Source: Paracoccus sp041927875 (GTDB lineage Bacteria > Pseudomonadota > Alphaproteobacteria > Rhodobacterales > Rhodobacteraceae). From it: DNA of 64,000 bases. A model generated the notes under the pieces. The model saw only the letters and a program-made list of their open reading frames with translations, was not told where the DNA came from and searched no databases. Each line of letters starts with the position of its first letter. Position 1 is the stretch's first letter. The translations under genes were made by a program, and so were the position numbers. Shown here piece after piece: positions 58,670-64,000 of this stretch. Where the stretch lies: NCBI RefSeq assembly GCF_041927875.1, contig NZ_JBHFHN010000002.1. One strand, 5' to 3'.

Positions 58670-60211
58670 ATGATGACGGCACATCTTCAGAACCGGCGGG
58701 GCGAATGGGGCAAGGGCGGCTGGCGCGACCGGCTGGCGGGGCTTGGCGCCTGGCTTGGGCTGGTGCCGGCGGCTCTGGCCGTGCAGCCCGAACCGCAGCC
58801 CGATCAGCACCCCGAACCACAAGCGGTCCCTCCCCTGACCGCCGAAGCGGTTGAGGATTTTGCCGAGGCTCTGGATCAGGCGCGTGCCGCCGGACAGGAT
58901 TGCCTGGCCTGCCTTGCCGTCGCGGTGGATCCCGGTGCCGATTCTCGGCGCTTACGCATTCGCCTGCGCGCCGCGCTGCGATCCAGCGATCTGGTGGCAA
59001 CCGCGGGGGCGGGCCGTCTGTTGATCCTCTCGAACCTGTCACGTCCGGGGGATGAGGGGGCGGCCCTGCGCCTCGCCCGCCGCCTGCACGCCGCCACCGT
59101 CGAGGATCGCCTGCCGCAGTCGCAGGCGGCTTGTCTGGCCGCGCTATCGCTGGCGGCCGACAACGGCATGGCGGCGGGTCAGATCGTCGCGCTGCTGGCC
59201 GAGACACTGGCCCAGGCCCAGGCCGATGCCGCGCCGGGGCTGCATCTGCTGGCGCAACCCCGTGTCGGCCGCCCCGCCGCAGCCGCACCGCACCGGATCG
59301 ACGGCCTGTCCGGCGAGCAGCCAAGAACCGATGTGCATCCCGATCAGCACCGATCCCAGCCCACCGTCATCGCCGCCCCGCAGGGCGGGCAAGCGGGCAT
59401 GGTCAACGATCCCGCACGGCTGGCGGCGGCGCTGGAATCGGGGCAGATCCGCGCGCATTTCCAGCCGCAGTTGTCCGCCGACACCGGGGAGATCACCGGG
59501 TTCGAGGCTCTGGCCCGCTGGCATCACCCCGATCTTGGCCTGCTGCGTCCGGCCACCTTTCTGCCGGGCATCGAACGCGCGGGCCTGTTGCGCCGCATGG
59601 GCGAGGTGATGCTGACACAGGCCATCGACGCCATGCGCATCTGGTCGCGGGCAGGCTATGACGTCCCTGCGGTATCGATCAACGTCACGCATGAGGAACT
59701 GCGCGACCCGCTTTTCGCCACGCGGTTGGCCTGGAACCTGGACCGCTATGAACTGGCCCCTCACCGGCTTGTCATCGAGGTGCTGGAGACCGTGGCGACC
59801 GACCCCGCACGGGGCCAGATCGTCCAGAACCTGCGCGCCGCCGCCGCGATTGGATGTCGGCTGGACCTTGACGATTTCGGCATGGCCCCGGGCGCGCTGG
59901 AATGCCTGCGCGACTTCCCGGTGCATCGCATCAAGATCGACCGCAGCTTCGTGACCCGCTGCGACCACGACCCCGATCAGCGCCGGATGCTGTCGGCGGT
60001 CCTCTCGATGGCCGAGCGGCTGCACCTGCAAACCGTGGGCGAGGGTGTCGAAAGCGCTGCCGAACACGGGATGCTGGCGCAACTTGGCTGCGATCACGTC
60101 CAGGGCTATGCCATCGCCCGCCCGATGACGCTGCGGGAAACCACGTTGTTCATCGAGCGCCAGAACCGCCTGATCGTCGCCACCACGCCAAGCGCGCGAC
60201 GCCCCGCATAA
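58670..60211 (+). CDS. EAL-domain cyclic-di-GMP phosphodiesterase with degenerate GGDEF region
   Basis: 513 residues. The C-terminal EAL domain (about 245-505) keeps the catalytic set: FEALARWHHP, INVTHEE, IEVLET, LDLDDFG, IKIDRSF and GEGVES, so hydrolysis of c-di-GMP to pGpG is likely. Residues ~60-190 resemble a GGDEF fold but have no GG(D/E)EF motif. No transmembrane helix is obvious apart from a hydrophobic patch near residues 25-40 (GLGAWLGLVPAALAV). ATG at 58670 after AGAGGG. Monocistronic. Partner cyclase unknown. Confidence 0.9.
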   Translation: MMTAHLQNRRGEWGKGGWRDRLAGLGAWLGLVPAALAVQPEPQPDQHPEPQAVPPLTAEAVEDFAEALDQARAAGQDCLACLAVAVDPGADSRRLRIRLRAALRSSDLVATAGAGRLLILSNLSRPGDEGAALRLARRLHAATVEDRLPQSQAACLAALSLAADNGMAAGQIVALLAETLAQAQADAAPGLHLLAQPRVGRPAAAAPHRIDGLSGEQPRTDVHPDQHRSQPTVIAAPQGGQAGMVNDPARLAAALESGQIRAHFQPQLSADTGEITGFEALARWHHPDLGLLRPATFLPGIERAGLLRRMGEVMLTQAIDAMRIWSRAGYDVPAVSINVTHEELRDPLFATRLAWNLDRYELAPHRLVIEVLETVATDPARGQIVQNLRAAAAIGCRLDLDDFGMAPGALECLRDFPVHRIKIDRSFVTRCDHDPDQRRMLSAVLSMAERLHLQTVGEGVESAAEHGMLAQLGCDHVQGYAIARPMTLRETTLFIERQNRLIVATTPSARRPA

Positions 60212-60496
60212 GACGGCATCAGCCGCCGGTCCTCATCGACCGACGCGACACTTTACGGGTCGCCCAGTGCATGAAGATACGCAGGAAGCCTGTTCGGCAT
60301 CAGCGCGCGGTCGCAGCCCAGATCCCCGCCGGTCCAGCGCCGTGCTTGACCGTCAACCTAGCCACCGACCGGGCTGCGAAGGGATCGGCACAATCAACCC
60401 ATCCCGCGCCTTGACGGGATTCCGCTTGACCTTTGCCTGCCCCTTCTGTTGAACCGGCCCCGGACTCAACCCGTCAAGGCGACAGGCAGGACTGGC

Positions 60497-62380
60497 ATGG
60501 ACGACAACAAGAACCTTATTCTGGCGACGGTGCTGTCGTTCCTAGTGGTGGTGCTCTGGTACACCCTGTTCGCGCCGCCCGAACCGGTCGCGCCGCTGCC
60601 CGCGACAGTGACCCAGACGGCGGATGGCCAGACCACCGCCGCGCCGGTGCTGCCCGATGGCACCGCCGCCGTGCAACCGGCCCAGCCTGCGCCCGACAGC
60701 GTCGCCGCCGCCATCGCCAGCGCGCCGCGCGTCGCGGTGGATACGCCCAAGCTGGTCGGCTCGATCTCGCTTTTGGGGGGGCGGGTCGATGACCTGCGGC
60801 TGAAGGATTATAACGAAACCCTGGCCGCCGGATCGCCGCTGGTGCGGCTGCTGTCGCCGGTCGGCGGGACCGGGCCGGAACAGCCCTATTACGCCGTCTA
60901 TGGCTGGCTGCCCGCCGGTCAGATGGACGCGGCGCTGCTGCCGGGCGCGACAACCCTGTGGTCGCTGGAATCAGGCACCACCCTGGCCCCCGGCCAGCCG
61001 ATCAAGCTGGTCTGGGACAATGGCGCGGGTCTGGTCTTCCACCGCGAGATCGCGGTTGACGCCAATTATCTGTTCACCGTCACCCAATCGGTCGAAAACC
61101 GCAGCGGCGCCGCCGTTCGTCTGGCCCCCTATGGGATCGTCGCCCGCCATGGCCGACCCCATACCCAGGGCTATTACGTCCTGCACGAAGGTGTCGTCTC
61201 GATGTCGGACGGAAAGCTGAACGAAATCAGCTACAAGGACATCGCCAAACTGGACGCCCAGCCGCGCGAGGGCCAGGCCCGCCTGACCGAGGTCGCCACC
61301 GATGGCTGGGTCGGCTTTACCGACAAATACTGGATGACCACGATGGCCCCCGCCGCCGGGCAGGCCTTCACCTCGGTCGTGCGCTATGCGCCGCAGGGCG
61401 ACATCTATCAGGCCGAAACCCGCCTTCCGGTGATGGACGTCGCCCCCGGCGCCACCGCTCAGGTCGCCACCCACCTGTTCGCCGGCGCCAAAGAGTTCGA
61501 GGTCATCGAAGCCTATCAGAACGACGTCGGCATCCAGAAGTTCATCGATTCGATCGACTGGGGCTGGTTCTATTTCCTGACCAAGCCGATGTTTCGCCTG
61601 CTGCACTGGCTGCACGCGATGATCGGCAACATGGGCTGGGCGATCATCGCGCTGACCTTTGTCATCAAGGCCCTGGTGTTCCCGCTGGCGCGCAAATCCT
61701 ATGTCTCGATGGCGAAGATGAAGGAACTTCAGCCCGAGATGGAAAAGCTGAAGGAACGCACCGGCGACGACAAGATGGCCTTCCAGAAGGGAATGATGGA
61801 GCTGTACAAGAAGGAAAAGGTGAACCCCGCCGCGGGCTGCCTGCCGATCCTTGTGCAGATCCCGATCTTCTTCGCGCTGTACAAGGTGATCTTCGTCACC
61901 ATCGAACTGCGGCACGCCCCCTGGCTGGGCTGGATCCGCGACCTGTCGGCGCCCGATCCCAGCTCGATCCTGAACCTGTTCGGGCTGCTGCCCTTTACCC
62001 CGCCCGGGCCGGACAGCATCCTGCACATCCTGTCGCTGGGAATCCTGCCGATCCTGCTGGGCATTTCCATGTGGTTCCAGCAAAAGCTCAACCCGACCCC
62101 GACCGATCCGGCGCAAAAGATGATCTTCGCCTGGATGCCCTGGGTGTTCATGTTCATGCTGGGCGGCTTTGCCTCGGGTCTGGTGCTGTACTGGATCACG
62201 AACAACACCATCACCTTCTTCCAGCAATACGTGATCATGCGGATGCACGGCCACCCGCCGGACCTGTTCGGCAATATCACCGCCGGACTGGGCGGGAAAA
62301 AGGCGGCCGCCGTGGCGAAGCCGGCCGACAAACCGGCGCAGAAGCCGGCCGAAAGGCCCGGCAAGGCAGGCAAGAAATGA
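60497..62380 (+). CDS. yidC: Membrane protein insertase YidC
   Basis: 627 residues. TM1 (NLILATVLSFLVVVLWYTLF), a Pro/Ala-rich stretch, a large periplasmic beta domain (about 90-350), and the conserved five-TM insertase core (MGWAIIALTFVIKALVFPLA, NPAAGCLPILVQIPIFFALY, PWVFMFMLGGFASGLVLYW). The C-terminus is Lys/Ala-rich, ending PGKAGKK, suited to ribosome binding. The ATG at 60497 begins MDDNKNLIL; a TTG at 60449 would add 16 residues. The 285 bp upstream hold several TTGAC motifs but no clear promoter. Coupled to the MOSC gene by ATGA. Confidence 0.97.
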   Translation: MDDNKNLILATVLSFLVVVLWYTLFAPPEPVAPLPATVTQTADGQTTAAPVLPDGTAAVQPAQPAPDSVAAAIASAPRVAVDTPKLVGSISLLGGRVDDLRLKDYNETLAAGSPLVRLLSPVGGTGPEQPYYAVYGWLPAGQMDAALLPGATTLWSLESGTTLAPGQPIKLVWDNGAGLVFHREIAVDANYLFTVTQSVENRSGAAVRLAPYGIVARHGRPHTQGYYVLHEGVVSMSDGKLNEISYKDIAKLDAQPREGQARLTEVATDGWVGFTDKYWMTTMAPAAGQAFTSVVRYAPQGDIYQAETRLPVMDVAPGATAQVATHLFAGAKEFEVIEAYQNDVGIQKFIDSIDWGWFYFLTKPMFRLLHWLHAMIGNMGWAIIALTFVIKALVFPLARKSYVSMAKMKELQPEMEKLKERTGDDKMAFQKGMMELYKKEKVNPAAGCLPILVQIPIFFALYKVIFVTIELRHAPWLGWIRDLSAPDPSSILNLFGLLPFTPPGPDSILHILSLGILPILLGISMWFQQKLNPTPTDPAQKMIFAWMPWVFMFMLGGFASGLVLYWITNNTITFFQQYVIMRMHGHPPDLFGNITAGLGGKKAAAVAKPADKPAQKPAERPGKAGKK

Positions 62381-63135
62381 CGGCGAACGGGGGGCGGCTG
62401 GCGCGGATCCGCCGCCACCCGGTCAAGACCCTGGGCGGCGAGGATCTGGCCGCCACCGACCTGATCCAAGGCGCGGCGCTGCCCGGCGACCGCGCCTTCG
62501 GCGTGCTGCATGACGACGCCCTTCGCCATCTGGATGGCGGCGCGCTAACCCGCTGGTTGCCGAAATCTGCCTTTCTGCGCGGTGCCGCCGCCCCTGCCCT
62601 GCAAGCAGTGCGCAGCGGTTGGGACGGCGACCGGCTGTGGTTCACCCATCCCGACCGCCCCGACCTGAGCATCGATCCCGACCGCGATGGCGACCGACTG
62701 ATCGCGTGGCTGGCGCCACTGTGGCCCGCCCCCAAGGCCCCTCCGGCCCGGCTGGTGCGCGGCCCGCAGCCGCTGACCGACAGCCGACACCCTCGCCTTT
62801 CGATCCTGTCGCTGTCCAGCCTTGCGGCGCTTGAGGATCGGCTTGGCCAGCCCATCGGCATCGAACGCTGGCGCGGCAATCTGTGGGTCGACGGCTGGCC
62901 GGTGCTGGCCGAGCGCGATCTGATCGGCCAAGACCTGCGCATCGGCGGGGCGGTGCTGCGGGTGGTCAAACCGATCGAACGCTGCCCCGCGGTCGAGGTC
63001 AGCGCCGACACCGGCCAACGTGACGGCGACATGCTGGCGGACCTGACCGTTTTCTGCGGCGGCCCCGACTTCGGCATCTTCGCCGAAGTCATCGCCCCCG
63101 GCCCCATCGCCCTGAACGACAAGGTGACGACATGA
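62377..63135 (+). CDS. MOSC domain-containing protein
   Basis: 252 residues. An N-terminal MOSC_N beta barrel (IRRHPVKTLGGEDL, LPGDRAFGVLH) precedes the MOSC domain with WRGNLWVDG and the conserved cysteine in IERCPAVEVSADTGQRDGD. The family is related to molybdenum cofactor sulfurase and mARC; it may bind a pterin cofactor or sulfur. ATG at 62377 overlaps yidC and the stop overlaps engB (ATGA), so it belongs to that operon. Substrate unknown. Confidence 0.9.
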   Translation: MTANGGRLARIRRHPVKTLGGEDLAATDLIQGAALPGDRAFGVLHDDALRHLDGGALTRWLPKSAFLRGAAAPALQAVRSGWDGDRLWFTHPDRPDLSIDPDRDGDRLIAWLAPLWPAPKAPPARLVRGPQPLTDSRHPRLSILSLSSLAALEDRLGQPIGIERWRGNLWVDGWPVLAERDLIGQDLRIGGAVLRVVKPIERCPAVEVSADTGQRDGDMLADLTVFCGGPDFGIFAEVIAPGPIALNDKVTT

Positions 63136-63782
63136 CCCCCGCCTTTCCGCTGGCCCCCGCCCCCGACGACACCCTGCGCGAGGAAGGCCGCCTGCTGCTG
63201 ACCAGCCAGGTCGAGTTCCTGAAAGGCGTCGTCGCGATGTCGGGGATGCCGCCCGCCGACCGGATCGAGGTCTGCTTTGCCGGCCGCTCGAACGTCGGAA
63301 AGTCCAGCCTGATCAATGCGCTGACCGGGCGGCGGAACCTCGCGCGCGCCTCGAACACGCCGGGCCGCACGCAAGAGATCAACTTTTTCACCGCCGCCGA
63401 CAGCCACTATCTTGTCGACCTGCCCGGCTATGGTTTCGCCAAGGCGCCGCTGCCGGTCGTCGCCAAATGGCAGGCGCTGCTCAAGGCCTATCTGGCGGGC
63501 CGGGTGAACCTGCGCCGCGCCTTCGTGCTGATCGACATGCGCCACGGCGTCAAGGATGTGGACGAGGAAATCCTGACCCTGCTGGACCGCAGCGCCGTCA
63601 CCTTTCAGGCGGTGATGACCAAGGCCGACAAGGTCAGCCGCGCCGATCAGGACGCCACCTTGGCCCAGGTGCGCGCTGCCTTGGCCCGCCATCCCGCCGC
63701 CTATCCCGAAATCGTCGTCACCTCATCGGAAAAGGGCGACGGCGTGGAAACCCTGCGCGCCATCATCGCCGGGTTGCAATGA
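63132..63782 (+). CDS. engB: Ribosome biogenesis GTPase YihA/YsxC
   Basis: 216-residue essential GTPase for 50S assembly. G1 AGRSNVGKSSLINAL, G2 NTPGRTQEINFF, G3 DLPGYGFAK, G4 MTKADK and G5 VTSSEKGDG. ATG at 63132 overlapping the MOSC stop. argB follows 47 bp later, the usual order in this clade. Confidence 0.97.
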   Translation: MTPAFPLAPAPDDTLREEGRLLLTSQVEFLKGVVAMSGMPPADRIEVCFAGRSNVGKSSLINALTGRRNLARASNTPGRTQEINFFTAADSHYLVDLPGYGFAKAPLPVVAKWQALLKAYLAGRVNLRRAFVLIDMRHGVKDVDEEILTLLDRSAVTFQAVMTKADKVSRADQDATLAQVRAALARHPAAYPEIVVTSSEKGDGVETLRAIIAGLQ

Positions 63783-63829
63783 TCCGCCCCTTGGTCCAAT
63801 CCTGACACCGACCCCAAGGATGGCAGCCG

Positions 63830-64000
63830 ATGAGACCGCAAAACATGAACCGTGACTGGATCGCCACCGCCCGCACCCTGTCCGAGGCGCTTCCCTATTT
63901 GCAACGCTTCAACGGCGCGGTCGTCGTGGTCAAGTTCGGCGGCAACGCCATGGGCGACGACGAGGCGATGGCCGATTTCGCCCGCGACATCGTGTTGATG
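63830..64000 (+). CDS. argB: Acetylglutamate kinase (5' part only)
   Basis: The first 57 codons are present. The product phosphorylates N-acetylglutamate in arginine synthesis. DWIATARTLSEALPYLQRF is followed by the ATP-binding segment VVVVKFGGNAMGDD. I chose the ATG at 63830 with AAGGA ten bases upstream; the ATG at 63845 is possible. It continues past the right edge. Confidence 0.95.
   Translation, partial: MRPQNMNRDWIATARTLSEALPYLQRFNGAVVVVKFGGNAMGDDEAMADFARDIVLM

Noticed and set aside
1..64000. CRISPR arrays, insertion sequences, prophage or integrated elements
   Set aside because: No regularly spaced repeats, transposase, integrase or phage structural genes were seen; all gene content is typical core chromosome.

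Overview
The window is a gene-dense, high-GC stretch of an alphaproteobacterial chromosome. Gene content and order point to Rhodobacterales, most likely Paracoccus or a close relative: cobS beside a J-domain gene and bolA, a MipZ division ATPase, an rpmH-rnpA-yidD-ttcA-yidC-MOSC-engB-argB run, an FMN riboswitch in front of a RibN-type transporter, and a DUF2849-cysI-cysH-DUF934 sulfur operon. This placement is inferred from reading the proteins, not from a search. I see no prophage, insertion sequence, CRISPR array or antiphage island.

Layout. 1-5.7 kb: 3' part of cobS, a DUF808 membrane protein, J-domain and BolA proteins, a WYL regulator divergent from a GST, and the GTPase MeaB. 5.9-17.1 kb: transporters (two MFS, NhaC), an SDR, a stand-alone RAM-domain protein, a RACo-type corrinoid-activating ferredoxin/ATPase, a Trm112-LON-YbbN operon, exonuclease III and a glutathionyl-hydroquinone reductase. 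17.2-26.1 kb: an OmpR-type response regulator, ribA, an L,D-transpeptidase, rpmG, an AraC regulator, an EamA transporter, a DUF533 protein, the RNase P RNA gene, dadA, and a Nudix-AmpD-excalibur cluster. 26.1-36.7 kb: gatA-gatC, trmJ, a ThiE-like protein with a P-loop kinase, tgt, sufT-sufA, and the assimilatory sulfur operon running towards fpr with a divergent Lrp/AsnC regulator. 36.7-44.0 kb: hrpB, an acetyltransferase, an unusual glycosyltransferase-methyltransferase fusion, an UPF0173 hydrolase, a Tas-like aldo-keto reductase and tpiA. 44.2-49.0 kb: a translation and secretion supercluster (ffh, GNAT, chorismate mutase, rpsP, rimM, trmD, rplS, rpmE). 49.1-56 kb: argO-argP, riboswitch-ribN, a sulfur-dioxygenase-like hydrolase, mipZ, tRNA-Arg(ACG) and a histidine kinase. 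56.2-64 kb: rpmH, rnpA, yidD, an unknown EF-hand protein, ttcA, an EAL-domain protein, yidC, a MOSC protein, engB and the start of argB.

Many genes overlap by ATGA or TGATG junctions, so translational coupling is common. The most distinctive non-genic signal is a dispersed element: a GC-rich hairpin followed by a conserved GGATATTT / GCCAAGAAGAAG tail. Seven recognisable copies lie in gene-end intergenic regions. Some double as terminators, one provides the Shine-Dalgarno sequence of rimM, and one encodes the C-terminus of a Nudix protein. No clearly novel defence or metabolic system is visible. The best leads are this element, the fusion enzyme at 39.7 kb with a degraded SAM-binding loop, the small EF-hand protein inside the yidD-ttcA operon, and several candidate operators.
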